Source: JADLHS01 sp964553795 | GTDB lineage: Bacteria > Verrucomicrobiota > Verrucomicrobiia > Limisphaerales > JADLHS01 | Assembly: GCA_964553795.1 (NCBI GenBank) | Contig: CAZKMR010000082.1 | Span: 1 to 22,071 of the forward strand | Direction: 5' to 3' | DNA length: 22,071 nucleotides | Shown here: positions 1-8,474 of the stretch, piece by piece | How the letters are laid out: each line of letters begins with the position of its first letter | Numbering within the stretch: the stretch's first letter is position 1 | Made by a program: the position numbers and the translations under genes | Notes under the pieces: model-generated | Database searches by the model: none | Seen by the model: only the letters and a program-made list of their open reading frames with translations | What the model was told of the DNA's origin: nothing

Positions 1-1
1 G

Positions 2-409
2 ATGGGGGTCACGTTGGCGGTCAATCCGGTGAAACAGAAATTGCCGGACGTGCAAAAACAACTCGGCATGACGGAGGGGTTTGACGTGGGTTTGGAAATG
101 TCCGGCAACGCCAGCGCTTTCCGCGACATGATTGCCAGCATGAGTCATGGCGGAAAAATTGCCATGCTCGGCATTCCCGAGAAAGAAATGGCGATTGATT
201 GGAATGCGGTCGTTTTCTCCATGTTGACCATCAAGGGCATTTACGGGCGCGAGATGTATGACACGTGGTATAAGATGACCGTGATGCTCCAGAGTGGTCT
301 CGATATTCGCCCGGTGATTACGCATCGCTTTCATTACACCGAATTTCAAAAAGGTTTCGATGCCATGCTCTCCGGTGCATCCGGCAAGGTGATTTTGAAC
401 TGGAAATAG
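2..409 (+). CDS. tdh: L-threonine 3-dehydrogenase, C-terminal part (cut by window edge)
   Basis: Zinc-dependent medium-chain dehydrogenase that oxidises L-threonine with NAD+ to 2-amino-3-ketobutyrate in the cytoplasm. Only the last 135 residues are present; the family is about 340 residues long, so the catalytic zinc domain and most of the Rossmann fold lie left of the window. The visible part closely follows my memory of E. coli Tdh: TEGFDVGLEMSG, HGGKIAMLGIP, IKGIYGREMYDTWYKM, QSGLDIRPVITHRF, FQKGFDAMLSGASGKVIL. The reading frame is open to base 1, and the ATG at base 2 is probably an internal methionine. kbl, the next enzyme of the pathway, lies 4.7 kb downstream on the same strand, which supports the assignment. 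The stop codon is TAG at 407-409. Confidence 0.93.
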   Translation: MGVTLAVNPVKQKLPDVQKQLGMTEGFDVGLEMSGNASAFRDMIASMSHGGKIAMLGIPEKEMAIDWNAVVFSMLTIKGIYGREMYDTWYKMTVMLQSGLDIRPVITHRFHYTEFQKGFDAMLSGASGKVILNWK

Positions 410-428
410 GCCTTTTCCAAACTGTGCC

Positions 429-1382
429 ATGAACGAACCAGCAGTCAGAAATCCGCGGGCGGCGGCGATGCTCTCGCTCATCGGGCGGACGCCGATCGTG
501 CCGTTGCGATTCGCGCCGGAGGGATTGACGATTTTCGCCAAGTGCGAATTTCTTAATCCCAGCGGCAGCGTGAAGGATCGGCTGGCAAAATGTGTCCTGC
601 TCGACGCAGAGCAACGTGGGGCGTTGCGTCCGGACGCCAATATTCTCGAATGCAGCAGTGGCAACACGGGCATTGCCCTGGCGATGGTGGGCGCGGCGAT
701 GGGTTATCGCGTCACCATTCTCATGTCCAGCAGCGCCAGTGAGGAGCGCCGCCGTTTGATTCGCCAACTTGGCGCGGAACTCATTTTGTTCGACAGCGGT
801 GGCATGTATCAAACGGGCATTGAGATGTCGCGCCAGATGGCCGCCAAGGACGATCGCTATTTTTTACCCCGGCAATTTGAGAATCCCTTGAATGCTCATG
901 ATCACGAGCTGACCACCGGACCGGAAATCATTGATCAGTTGGGCGGGCCGATTGATGGTTTTGTGCACGGGTTCGGTACGGGAGGAACGTTGGCGGGATG
1001 CAGCAAAGCGATCAAACAACGCTGGCCCAAGGCGCGGGTCATGGCCATGGAGCCGGCGGAACAGGCTTTATTGGCCGGGGAATGTCCGTGTTGCCATTTC
1101 ATCGAAGGGGTTGCGGATGGGTTTATTCCGCCGCTGCTGCGCGATGCGAGACTGGATGGGAATATCAAAGTGCGAAGTGCCGAAGCGCTGGCGATGGCGC
1201 AGCGATTGCATCGGGAATTCGGTTTGCTGGTGGGCACGTCGTCCGGCGCGAACGTGGTGGCTGCGCTGCGGTTGGCTGCCGAATTGGGACGCGAAGCCGC
1301 CGTTGTGACGCTTTTGTGCGACCGCGCCGAACGTTACTTCAGCACGCCGTTATTCGACCCATCCGAAAAATGCCGAACTTGA
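429..1382 (+). CDS. Cysteine synthase family PLP-dependent enzyme
   Basis: A 317-residue fold-type II PLP enzyme of the CysK/CysM/cystathionine beta-synthase family, which catalyses beta-replacement on activated serine. Visible motifs are NPSGSVKDR with the PLP lysine at K49, the substrate/cofactor loop SSGNTG at about 76-81, a glycine-rich phosphate loop GFGTGGT near 180-186, IEGVADGFIPPLL in the position of the CysK 'G-I-GAGFIP' segment, GTSSGAN, and a CysK-like ending with DRAERYFST. The position where CysK/CysM usually have MPxxMSxERR reads MSSSASEERR. The gene starts 19 bp after tdh and ends 27 bp before putA, so it is probably cotranscribed with them. No strong ribosome binding site precedes the ATG. 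The family is certain. The substrate (O-acetylserine, O-phosphoserine or another) is not, and threonine or cystathionine metabolism is possible given the neighbours. Confidence 0.85.
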   Translation: MNEPAVRNPRAAAMLSLIGRTPIVPLRFAPEGLTIFAKCEFLNPSGSVKDRLAKCVLLDAEQRGALRPDANILECSSGNTGIALAMVGAAMGYRVTILMSSSASEERRRLIRQLGAELILFDSGGMYQTGIEMSRQMAAKDDRYFLPRQFENPLNAHDHELTTGPEIIDQLGGPIDGFVHGFGTGGTLAGCSKAIKQRWPKARVMAMEPAEQALLAGECPCCHFIEGVADGFIPPLLRDARLDGNIKVRSAEALAMAQRLHREFGLLVGTSSGANVVAALRLAAELGREAAVVTLLCDRAERYFSTPLFDPSEKCRT

Positions 1383-1409
1383 GCTACGCTAACTCCGCAA
1401 AACAGCACG

Positions 1410-4400
1410 ATGCTTGCGCGAACGCAAATTGATGAATTGCTCGCCGGATTTACGCCGGAGGCGACGAGTGCGGTTCCGGTCCTGGCGCAACGGGCGTTGT
1501 TTCTCGCGCGCCGGTTGCAGGAGCGCGCGGCACAGTTGCAAACGCCTGCCGAACGGCGGCAGCAGGCGGAACTGGATCGGATGTTGTCCACACCCTCCGA
1601 CAAAGTCACGCTGACGCAAATCACCGATCAGGCTTTTCGCGCGCAGAGTCCGCATCGCGCCGTGGATCATTTGATTCACATTCTGGATGTACAGGGAATT
1701 CCGCGTTTCTTCAGTCGATGGGATCGCGCGTTGTTGAAGGGGTTCCAATCGTTCGGCGGTTTTGCACCGGGCGTGGCGTTGCCGTTGGTGAAGGACGAAA
1801 TGCAAAAGGAAACCGCCAATGTGATTCTGCCTGGCGAGCGGGAAATGTTGACCAGGCATCTGCGCGCGCGGCAAGCGGCGGGCACGCGCATGAATGTGAA
1901 TTGTCTGGGGGAAGCCATCCTGGGCGAAGCCGAGGCGCGGGCGCGGTTGCAGGAGTATTTGGAATTGCTGCGATGGCCGGAAATCGAAGTGGTTTCGATC
2001 AAGATTTCGACGCTCTATTCCCAAATCAGTCCTGTGGCGCGGGAACATACGCTGGGGATTCTTTGTGATCGCCTGGAGCAACTGATTCGGAGCGCGACGC
2101 AGATGAAGTATCGCCGCCCGGATGGTAGTGAGGTTTCCAAGTTCGTGTACCTGGACATGGAAGAGTATCGCGATCTCGAACTGACCGCCGAGGCATTCAT
2201 GCGCACCCTGGATCGTCCCGGGCTGGAACAGGCCCGGGCGGGCATTGCGTTACAGGCGTACATTCCTGATTCGTATCACGTCTTGGGGCGCATCCAGGAG
2301 TGGGCGCGGCAGCGAGTGCGCGCCGGCGGAAGTCGGCCGACGGTGCGATTGGTCAAAGGCGCGAACATGGAAATGGAACGTGTCGAGGCGTCCGTGCGTG
2401 GTTGGCCACAAGCGCCGTATAAGTGCAAACTCGAGACGGACGCGAATTATCGCCGGATGGTTCACGCGGTAATGCAGCCGGAAAATCTCGCCGCGATGGA
2501 TGTAGGTGTCGCCTCGCATAATTTGTTTGAACTGGCTTATGGACTCGTGCTGGCGGCTGAAGGGGAGGCGCTGAATGCGGTGCAATTTGAAATGCTCGAG
2601 GGAATGGCAAACCATCAGCGGCGCGCCTTGGCCGAGTTGACCCGCAACGTTCTCCTCTACGCGCCGGCTTGTAAGAAAGAAAACTTCATCAACGCCATCG
2701 GTTATCTCGTGCGGCGATTGGATGAAAACACCGGGCCGGATAATTTTCTGCGCCACGCCTTCAAGATCGAGGTTGATAGCCCCGAATGGAAAAGATTGGA
2801 GCAGGGATTTCTGGATGCGCTTGCGGCTGTGCCTGCCTTGCGCGAGACGTCGCGGCGCACGCAGGATCGGCGGCAGCCCCCGCCAACCAACACAGTCGCG
2901 GTGGCCAGGGGCTGGCAATGTTTCGTCAACGAACCGGACACGGATTTTTCATTACCGCAGAACGGAGTGTGGGCGGAAGAGCTGGTTGCGCGTTGGCAGA
3001 AACGATGTGGTGACGAGGCGGTCTCGATTCCCATCGTCATCGCCGGGGAGGAGTTTTATTCCGGACGCGAGACGGGTGAGTGTCTTGATCCATCGCGGCC
3101 CGGAGTCGTGGTGGGTCGTTACCAACAGGCGACGGAAGCGGACATCAACCGTGCCGTGGAATATGCGGCGGCTGATCCCGATGATTGGCGCGCGCTGCCG
3201 CCCCGGCGGCGGTTTGAAATTCTGGGGCGGGTGGCGCAGGAACTTCGTGCGGCGCGCGCCGATCTCTTGGGCGCGGCGCTCGCGAACGGCGGCAAAACGT
3301 TGCTCGAGTCCGATCCGGAAGTTTCCGAAGCGGTGGATTTCGTCGAATTCTATCGCAGCACGGCGCGTTGGTGGCAGGAAATGCCAACGCTTCACGCTCG
3401 ACCCAAGGGTGTCGTCGTCGTGGTGCCGCCTTGGAATTTCCCGATCGCCATTCCTTGCGGAGGCATCGCGGCAGCGTTGGCGGCGGGGAACACAGTGATT
3501 ATCAAACCAGCTTCCGACGCCGTGTTGGTGGCGTGGGAACTGTGCCAGTGTTTTTGGCGCGCGGGGATTTCCAAACGCGTGCTGCAATTTGTGCCGTGCG
3601 TCGGCAGTCAGGAGGGACGCAAATTGGTCAATCACTTCAAAGTGAACGCCGTGGTTTTGACCGGCGGAACGGAGACCGCGCTGACCCTGTTGCGCGATCA
3701 TCCGCGGCTGGCGTTGTTCGCCGAAACCGGCGGCAAGAATGCCACCATTGTCACTGCTTTGTCCGATCGCGATCAGGCTATCAAACACCTCCTGCACTCG
3801 GCGTTCAGTCATAGCGGCCAAAAATGTTCGGCCACGTCGTTGCTGTTGTTGGAAGCTGAAGTTTACGACGATCCAGAATTTCGGCGCACGTTGTGCGATG
3901 CGGTGCAAAGCCTGCGGGTCGGATCGGCGTGGGCGTTGGAAACCAGAATGGGGCCATTGATCCGGCCGCCGCGCGGTGATTTGGATCGGGCGCTTCAAGC
4001 GCTCGAGCCCGGCGAAGAATGGGCGGTCATGCCGCGAAATCTCGATAATAATCCGAATCTCTGGTCGCCTGGCGTCAAATACGGCGTGCGCCCCGGTAGT
4101 TATTCTCATCTCACGGAATTTTTCGGGCCAGTGCTGAGCGTGATGCGTTTTACTTCGTTGCGCGAGGCGATTCAGTTGGTGAATCAAACAGGCTACGGCC
4201 TGACGAGTGGAATTGAAAGTTTGGACGAACGCGAGTGCGATGAATGGCAAGAAACCGTTCAGGCCGGCAATCTTTACATTAATCGCGTGACCACGGGCGC
4301 GGTGGTGTTGCGGCAACCGTTCGGCGGTTGTGGCAAGTCGGTGTTCGGTCCGGGGATGAAGGCGGGTGGGCCGAATTACGTGGCGCAGTTCATGGACTTT

Positions 4401-5072
4401 GAAGATGCGCGGCAAACGCCATCTGCCCGCGCGCCCGAATCCGAGCAGTTGAAGGCATTCTGTGCGGCTCTGCAAAAACATGCTGGTGAAATTGAGTGGT
4501 CAGCGACCGATGCCGCGCGCCTCACGGCGGCGCTTGCCAGTTACGAACACCATTATCGCGAGGAGTTCCGCCAACAACACGACCACTTTCGCTTGGTTGG
4601 GCAGGATAATTTCCGGCGGTATCGTGCCCATCACGAAATCCGGATTCGGGTGCATGCGGACGACAGTGCGTTCGACCTCTTTGCGCGTGTTTGCGCGGCA
4701 CTCGTGGTGGGGGCGCAGATCACGGTTTCGAGTCCGTTAGGGTTGCGTTCCCGCGCGGTTGAACTTTTGCCAACCCTCACAGCATCGTGGGGCGATGACA
4801 TTCGATTCCTCGAAGAAACCGATGCGGAATTGGTTCAAGTGTTACGTGAACAAAAAACCGACCGCGTGCGCTACGCCGCACCGGAACGTGTGCCGGAAGA
4901 AGTGTTGCGTGCCAGCGCGACGGCCTTCATCGGGATTGTGAGCATGCCAGTCGTGGCGGAAGGGCGACTGGAACTGCTCTGGTATTTGCAGGAACAAAGT
5001 GTGAGTGTGGACTATCATCGCTACGGTAATTTGGGCGCGCGGGCAGACGAACCGCGGGCGGAAACATTGTGA
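1410..5072 (+). CDS. putA: Bifunctional proline dehydrogenase / L-glutamate gamma-semialdehyde dehydrogenase
   Basis: Two-step oxidation of proline to glutamate by an FAD-dependent proline dehydrogenase and an NAD-dependent aldehyde dehydrogenase with substrate channelling. The 1220 residues divide into an N-terminal helical part, the PRODH barrel at roughly 120-470 and the aldehyde dehydrogenase domain at roughly 500-1010. In the barrel are RLVKGANMEME with K316, YKCKLETDANY, and YLVRR with R435/R436 matching the substrate-binding arginine pair. In the dehydrogenase domain are VVPPWNFP with N676, AETGGKNA with the general base E772, SGQKCS with the catalytic C806, and EFFGPV. A further region of about 200 residues (FRRYRAHHEIRIRVHADDS...) resembles the C-terminal ALDH-superfamily domain of larger PutA types. 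There is no N-terminal ribbon-helix-helix domain, so it should not self-repress like E. coli PutA. It lies 27 bp after the cysteine-synthase-like gene. Confidence 0.93.
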   Translation: MLARTQIDELLAGFTPEATSAVPVLAQRALFLARRLQERAAQLQTPAERRQQAELDRMLSTPSDKVTLTQITDQAFRAQSPHRAVDHLIHILDVQGIPRFFSRWDRALLKGFQSFGGFAPGVALPLVKDEMQKETANVILPGEREMLTRHLRARQAAGTRMNVNCLGEAILGEAEARARLQEYLELLRWPEIEVVSIKISTLYSQISPVAREHTLGILCDRLEQLIRSATQMKYRRPDGSEVSKFVYLDMEEYRDLELTAEAFMRTLDRPGLEQARAGIALQAYIPDSYHVLGRIQEWARQRVRAGGSRPTVRLVKGANMEMERVEASVRGWPQAPYKCKLETDANYRRMVHAVMQPENLAAMDVGVASHNLFELAYGLVLAAEGEALNAVQFEMLEGMANHQRRALAELTRNVLLYAPACKKENFINAIGYLVRRLDENTGPDNFLRHAFKIEVDSPEWKRLEQGFLDALAAVPALRETSRRTQDRRQPPPTNTVAVARGWQCFVNEPDTDFSLPQNGVWAEELVARWQKRCGDEAVSIPIVIAGEEFYSGRETGECLDPSRPGVVVGRYQQATEADINRAVEYAAADPDDWRALPPRRRFEILGRVAQELRAARADLLGAALANGGKTLLESDPEVSEAVDFVEFYRSTARWWQEMPTLHARPKGVVVVVPPWNFPIAIPCGGIAAALAAGNTVIIKPASDAVLVAWELCQCFWRAGISKRVLQFVPCVGSQEGRKLVNHFKVNAVVLTGGTETALTLLRDHPRLALFAETGGKNATIVTALSDRDQAIKHLLHSAFSHSGQKCSATSLLLLEAEVYDDPEFRRTLCDAVQSLRVGSAWALETRMGPLIRPPRGDLDRALQALEPGEEWAVMPRNLDNNPNLWSPGVKYGVRPGSYSHLTEFFGPVLSVMRFTSLREAIQLVNQTGYGLTSGIESLDERECDEWQETVQAGNLYINRVTTGAVVLRQPFGGCGKSVFGPGMKAGGPNYVAQFMDFEDARQTPSARAPESEQLKAFCAALQKHAGEIEWSATDAARLTAALASYEHHYREEFRQQHDHFRLVGQDNFRRYRAHHEIRIRVHADDSAFDLFARVCAALVVGAQITVSSPLGLRSRAVELLPTLTASWGDDIRFLEETDAELVQVLREQKTDRVRYAAPERVPEEVLRASATAFIGIVSMPVVAEGRLELLWYLQEQSVSVDYHRYGNLGARADEPRAETL

Positions 5073-5106
5073 GTGCAAGTCTCGCATTTTAATCTGAATC
5101 GGATTT

Positions 5107-6300
5107 ATGCAATCGGCCTTTCAACAACATCTCCAAACGCAACTTGGCGAAATCCAGGCGGCGGGCACGTACAAAAACGAACGCGTTATCATGACGCCGC
5201 AGGGCACGACGATTCGCGTCGCCGATGGCAAACCCGTGCTGAACTTGTGTGCGAACAATTATCTTGGCCTTGCGCAACACCCCGAAGTGGCGGCGGCGGC
5301 CCGCCATGCGTTGGCGGAATGGGGCTACGGCTGCGCCAGCGTGCGTTTCATCTGCGGCACGCAGGGCGTCCACAAACAACTGGAACGCAAGCTCAGCGAG
5401 TTTCTCGGCACGGAAGACACGATTCTCTACAGCTCGTGCTTCGATGCCAATGGTGGTTTGTTTGAAACGTTGCTCGGCCCGGAGGACGCGATTATTTCCG
5501 ATGAATTGAATCACGCGTCCATCATTGACGGCGTGCGCTTGTGCAAGGCGCAACGCCATCGCTATCGGAACAACGATATGGCGGATCTGGAGGCGAAGCT
5601 CAAAGAAGCTTCCAATGCACGCTTCAAAATGATCGCCACCGACGGCGTCTTTTCGATGGATGGTTACATCGCCAATCTTCCGGCGATCTGCGATCTCGCA
5701 GATAAATATGGCGCGTTGGTGATGGTGGACGACTCGCACGCGGTCGGGTTCATGGGCCGCACCGGGCGCGGCACGCATGAATTTAACAACGTGATGGGGC
5801 GCGTGGATATTATCACCGGCACGCTGGGCAAAGCGTTGGGCGGCGCCAGCGGCGGTTACACCAGTGGGCGCAAGGAAATCATCCAACTGCTGCGGCAGCG
5901 CTCGCGACCGTATTTGTTTTCCAACACACTCGCACCAAGCATCGCGGGCGCATCCTTGCGCGTGCTGGAGTTGTTGACTGAGTCCACCGCGTTACGGGAC
6001 AAGTTGGAGGCGAACACCCGATTCTTCCGCGCGGAAATGACGCGGCGCGGCTTCGAGATTTTGCCGGGCTTGCATCCCATCGCGCCAATCATGCTGGGCG
6101 ACGCGGCATTGGCGACGCGATTCGCGGACGCCATGCTGGCCCACGGAGTTTACGTCATTGGTTTCAGTTATCCGGTGGTGCCGAAAGGCAAAGCGCGGAT
6201 TCGCACCCAGATTTCGGCGGCGCATACCGAGGTGGATTTGGAACGGGCCATCGAGGCGTTCAGCGCCGTTAAACGCGAATTAAACCTGGCGGATGCGTGA
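5107..6300 (+). CDS. kbl: Glycine C-acetyltransferase (2-amino-3-ketobutyrate CoA ligase)
   Basis: PLP-dependent alpha-oxoamine synthase that cleaves 2-amino-3-ketobutyrate with CoA to glycine and acetyl-CoA, the step after Tdh. It has 397 residues against 398 for E. coli Kbl, as I recall. Motifs seen: LNLCANNYLGLAQHPEV, YGCASVRFICGTQ, SDELNHASIIDG, the PLP-ring aspartate in MVDDSHAVG (D208/D209, H211), and the Schiff-base lysine K242 in GTLGKALGGASGG. The C-terminal GFSYPVVPKGKARIRTQISAAHT is also typical. It starts 34 bp after putA with no obvious Shine-Dalgarno. With the upstream tdh it completes threonine degradation to glycine. The cluster is unusual only in having two other amino-acid genes between the pair. 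Confidence 0.95.
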   Translation: MQSAFQQHLQTQLGEIQAAGTYKNERVIMTPQGTTIRVADGKPVLNLCANNYLGLAQHPEVAAAARHALAEWGYGCASVRFICGTQGVHKQLERKLSEFLGTEDTILYSSCFDANGGLFETLLGPEDAIISDELNHASIIDGVRLCKAQRHRYRNNDMADLEAKLKEASNARFKMIATDGVFSMDGYIANLPAICDLADKYGALVMVDDSHAVGFMGRTGRGTHEFNNVMGRVDIITGTLGKALGGASGGYTSGRKEIIQLLRQRSRPYLFSNTLAPSIAGASLRVLELLTESTALRDKLEANTRFFRAEMTRRGFEILPGLHPIAPIMLGDAALATRFADAMLAHGVYVIGFSYPVVPKGKARIRTQISAAHTEVDLERAIEAFSAVKRELNLADA

Positions 6301-6374
6301 TGTTGCGCGCCGATGTTGAATTGATGCGAAGTTGCTGAGTTGACCGAAACACTTGCTGAATGGCGCTTTGCGGT

Positions 6375-6449
6375 TGGTAGCGCGTACGGGAATCGAACCC
6401 GTCTTTCAGCCTTGAGAGGGCCGTGTCCTAGCCGATAGACGAACGCGCC
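6375..6449 (-). tRNA. tRNA-Glu (anticodon CTC)
   Basis: Read on the minus strand this folds as a complete 75-nt cloverleaf. It has the acceptor GGCGCGT/ACGCGCT, TC at positions 8-9, D arm GTCT...AGGAC, and anticodon stem CGGCC/GGCTG around the loop CTCTCAA. The anticodon is CTC, which reads GAG. A 5-nt variable loop and a T arm with the loop TTCGATT follow. The 3' end encodes A73 plus CCA. The first acceptor pair is a G-U wobble. The D-arm and anticodon-loop layout matches bacterial tRNA-Glu. It lies in the divergent gap between kbl and rpmI. A weak promoter-like pair (GTGACA, 16 nt, TAGGCT) lies just upstream on the minus strand. Confidence 0.96.
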
Positions 6450-6504
6450 ATTTCGCCTGAGCAGCCTAACGGTCGGAATCACCTTGTCACGTCGAAATTA
6501 ACTC

Positions 6505-6532
6505 TTGCACCACACGGTCCGCCAACTATACT
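6505..6532 (+). promoter_or_regulatory. Sigma-70-type promoter for rpmI-rplT
   Basis: TTGCAC at 6505-6510 and TATACT at 6527-6532 are separated by 16 bp. Both hexamers are close to the sigma-70 consensus. The predicted start near 6539 leaves a leader of only about 22 nt before the rpmI ATG, containing AGGA about ten bases upstream of it. That is too short for the long regulatory leader seen when infC or a pseudoknot precedes rpmI in other bacteria. Confidence 0.6.
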
Positions 6533-6561
6533 GCGCGTCCTTTTTTAACAGGAATCGAATT

Positions 6562-6771
6562 ATGCGTCGTCCCAAAGGCATCAAAACGAAGAAATCGGTC
6601 GCCAAGCGTTTCAAGGTCACTGCGCGCGGCAAAGTCCTGCGCTCCAGCGCCGGACGCCGGCACCTTTGCCAGACCAAAAGCGCCAAGCGCCGTCGCAACC
6701 TGCGCGGTGGGACGCTCGTTCACGAAACGGACGAATATCGCATCAAACAAAATCTCCCTTGGAGTCATTGA
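6562..6771 (+). CDS. rpmI: 50S ribosomal protein L35
   Basis: A 69-residue basic protein of the large ribosomal subunit. It shows the L35 pattern: an N-terminal KGIKTKKSVAKRFKVTARGKVLRSSAGRRHL, then KSAKRRRNLRG. Translation from the earlier ATG at 6505 would add 19 residues unlike L35 and would start inside the promoter. The ATG at 6562 is therefore preferred, and it has AGGA just upstream. rplT follows after 38 bp. infC, which often precedes rpmI, is not present here. Confidence 0.95.
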   Translation: MRRPKGIKTKKSVAKRFKVTARGKVLRSSAGRRHLCQTKSAKRRRNLRGGTLVHETDEYRIKQNLPWSH

Positions 6772-6809
6772 TTCCCGAACCGATTTCAACTCTCAAACCG
6801 TAACTCAAG

Positions 6810-7193
6810 ATGCGTGTCACGAATTCTCCCGCCTCCCGTAAACGCCGCAATCGCATGCTGCAAGCGGCGAAAGGCTTCCGCCTCAAGCGCTCCAAGCTGT
6901 ATCGCTATGCCAGCGACGCCGTGGATCACGGCCGGCAATATGCCTACCGCGATCGCCGCACCAAGAAGCGCACGTTCCGCTATCTCTGGCAGGCCCGCAT
7001 CAACGCCGCGGCCCGGAGCGCCGGCATTACTTACAGCCGTTTGATCGAAGGCTTGAAAGCAGCGAAATGCGAACTCGACCGCAAGGTCATCGCCGACATT
7101 GCGGCGCAGGATAACGCGGCGTTTCTCGAAATCGTGAATGTCGCCAAGAGCGCGCTGAAGAACAAGCCCGCCGCCACCCTGGCCAAGGCTTGA
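6810..7193 (+). CDS. rplT: 50S ribosomal protein L20
   Basis: A 127-residue 23S rRNA-binding assembly protein; the family usually has about 115-120 residues. Diagnostic segments are AAKGFRLKRSKLYRYASDAVDHGRQYAYRDRR, FRYLWQARINAAAR, TYSRLIEGLKAA and LDRKVIADIA. A short C-terminal extension ends in PAATLAKA. It is transcribed with rpmI, and a strong intrinsic terminator follows 22 bp after the stop codon. Confidence 0.96.
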   Translation: MRVTNSPASRKRRNRMLQAAKGFRLKRSKLYRYASDAVDHGRQYAYRDRRTKKRTFRYLWQARINAAARSAGITYSRLIEGLKAAKCELDRKVIADIAAQDNAAFLEIVNVAKSALKNKPAATLAKA

Positions 7194-7215
7194 TTTAACC
7201 GGCCAAACCTTTCGC

Positions 7216-7246
7216 GGGCGACCAGTAATGGTCGCCCTTTTGTTTT
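7216..7246 (+). terminator. Intrinsic terminator after rplT
   Basis: A perfect 9-bp stem, GGGCGACCA (7216-7224) with TGGTCGCCC (7229-7237), closes on a GTAA tetraloop. A T-rich run TTTTGTTTT (7238-7246) follows. It should end the rpmI-rplT transcript, at least partly, before pheS. Confidence 0.88.
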
Positions 7247-7292
7247 CCACTCGGAGCTTGAAACCCAAAATCTGAATCTCGAAACTTTCACC

Positions 7293-8297
7293 ATGTCTTT
7301 TCTCACCGAGATCGAACCGCTAAAAGCAACCGCGTTGCAGGAACTCCATGCGGCTCCAGACCTGGCTGCTTTGGATCAAACCAAAGGCGCGTGGATTGGC
7401 CCGCATGGCAAGTTCACCGCACTGATGAAACAACTCGGGACGCTTTCGAAAGAGGAAAAGCCCGCGGCCGGCAAACTCATCAACGCGGCCAAAGTGGAAC
7501 TCGAAACGGCGCTGGTTGAACGTCGCAGCGAACTGGAACTCGCCGCTGCGCTGCCGAAGCATCCTACTGATTTCACGTTGCCCGGGCGGCGCCGCGTCTT
7601 GGGCAAATTGCATCCGCTCACACAGGTGACCGACGATATCGTGCGCGCCTTTCGCAAGATTGGCTTCGCGGTCGCGGACGGTCCGGAGATTGAGGACGAG
7701 TATCATTGCTTCGATGCGTTGAATACACCCGCTGATCATCCGGCCCGCGATTCACAGGACACGTTTTACTTGAGTGGCGCGGAGAAACGGCTGCTGCGCA
7801 CACACACGAGTTCGGTGCAGATTCGTGTGATGAAAGCGCAACCGCCGCCGGTGCGAATCATTGTGCCGGGTCGCGTATTTCGGCGCGACAATGCGGACGC
7901 CACGCACAACCCAACCTTCCATCAAGTCGAAGGACTTTATGTGGACAAGGGTGTTACGGTCGGCGACCTCAAGGGCACGGTGGAATTCGTGTTCCGGGAA
8001 CTCATGGGCGACGATGTGAAAATTCGCTTTCGGCCGCATTATTTCAGTTACACCGAACCAAGTTACGAAATTGATTTCACCAACGCGCTGGTGAAGAAAA
8101 TGGGCAAAGATTGGTTGGAGATTGCCGGGTGCGGCATGGTGCATCCCCAGGTTTTCGAAAATGTCGGCTACGATCCGGAAGTGTGGACCGGTTGGGCGTT
8201 CGGCTTCGGCATCGAGCGCATCGCCATGCTCCGCTACGGCATCAATGACATCCGCCTCTTCTACGAAAACGACGTGCGCTTCCTGAAACAGTTTTAG
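7293..8297 (+). CDS. pheS: Phenylalanine--tRNA ligase alpha subunit
   Basis: Catalytic subunit of the heterotetrameric class II synthetase that charges tRNA-Phe. The 334-residue length is normal for the family. Residues 1-90 form the helical N-terminal arm. The core contains HPLTQVTDDIVRAFRKIGF, the substrate region LLRTHTSSVQIR, class II motif 2 (FRRDNADATHNPTFHQVEGL, starting near R197), the FRPHYFSYTEPSYEIDF segment, GCGMVHPQVFENVGYD, and motif 3 GFGIERIAML at 304-313. The ATG lies 47 bp after the rplT terminator with no evident Shine-Dalgarno. pheT, which codes for the partner subunit and is normally next, is absent, so the beta subunit must be encoded elsewhere. Confidence 0.96.
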   Translation: MSFLTEIEPLKATALQELHAAPDLAALDQTKGAWIGPHGKFTALMKQLGTLSKEEKPAAGKLINAAKVELETALVERRSELELAAALPKHPTDFTLPGRRRVLGKLHPLTQVTDDIVRAFRKIGFAVADGPEIEDEYHCFDALNTPADHPARDSQDTFYLSGAEKRLLRTHTSSVQIRVMKAQPPPVRIIVPGRVFRRDNADATHNPTFHQVEGLYVDKGVTVGDLKGTVEFVFRELMGDDVKIRFRPHYFSYTEPSYEIDFTNALVKKMGKDWLEIAGCGMVHPQVFENVGYDPEVWTGWAFGFGIERIAMLRYGINDIRLFYENDVRFLKQF

Positions 8298-8441
8298 GAA
8301 CGGGAGTTGTCGTCGATCGTCGAAGTTGCCTTCCTCAACCTGAAGTCGGTCCGAGAGGAACCGAGGGCCGGTCAGCATTTGGTTGATGCCGATTCAGGTA
8401 GTCTGTCTCGTGTGCCGAGTGGAAAATCAGCGGCAAGCAGG

Positions 8442-8474
8442 CTTAATTCTATCGTTGAGTTTCTCTGAATTAAG
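8442..8474. promoter_or_regulatory. Inverted repeat in the pheS-cytochrome intergenic region
   Basis: The 263-bp gap between pheS and the next gene holds no convincing ORF. Its only clear structure is CTTAATTC (8442-8449) repeated in inverted orientation as GAATTAAG (8467-8474), separated by 17 nt. It lies about 90-120 bp upstream of the secreted cytochrome gene, so it may be an operator-like dyad or a weak hairpin. No assigned regulator binds it as far as I can tell. Confidence 0.3.

Noticed and set aside
2952..4481. 509-codon open frame antisense to putA
   Set aside because: The plus strand encodes clear PRODH and aldehyde dehydrogenase motifs. The antisense translation is rich in R, H and Q, as expected for a shadow of a GC-rich gene.
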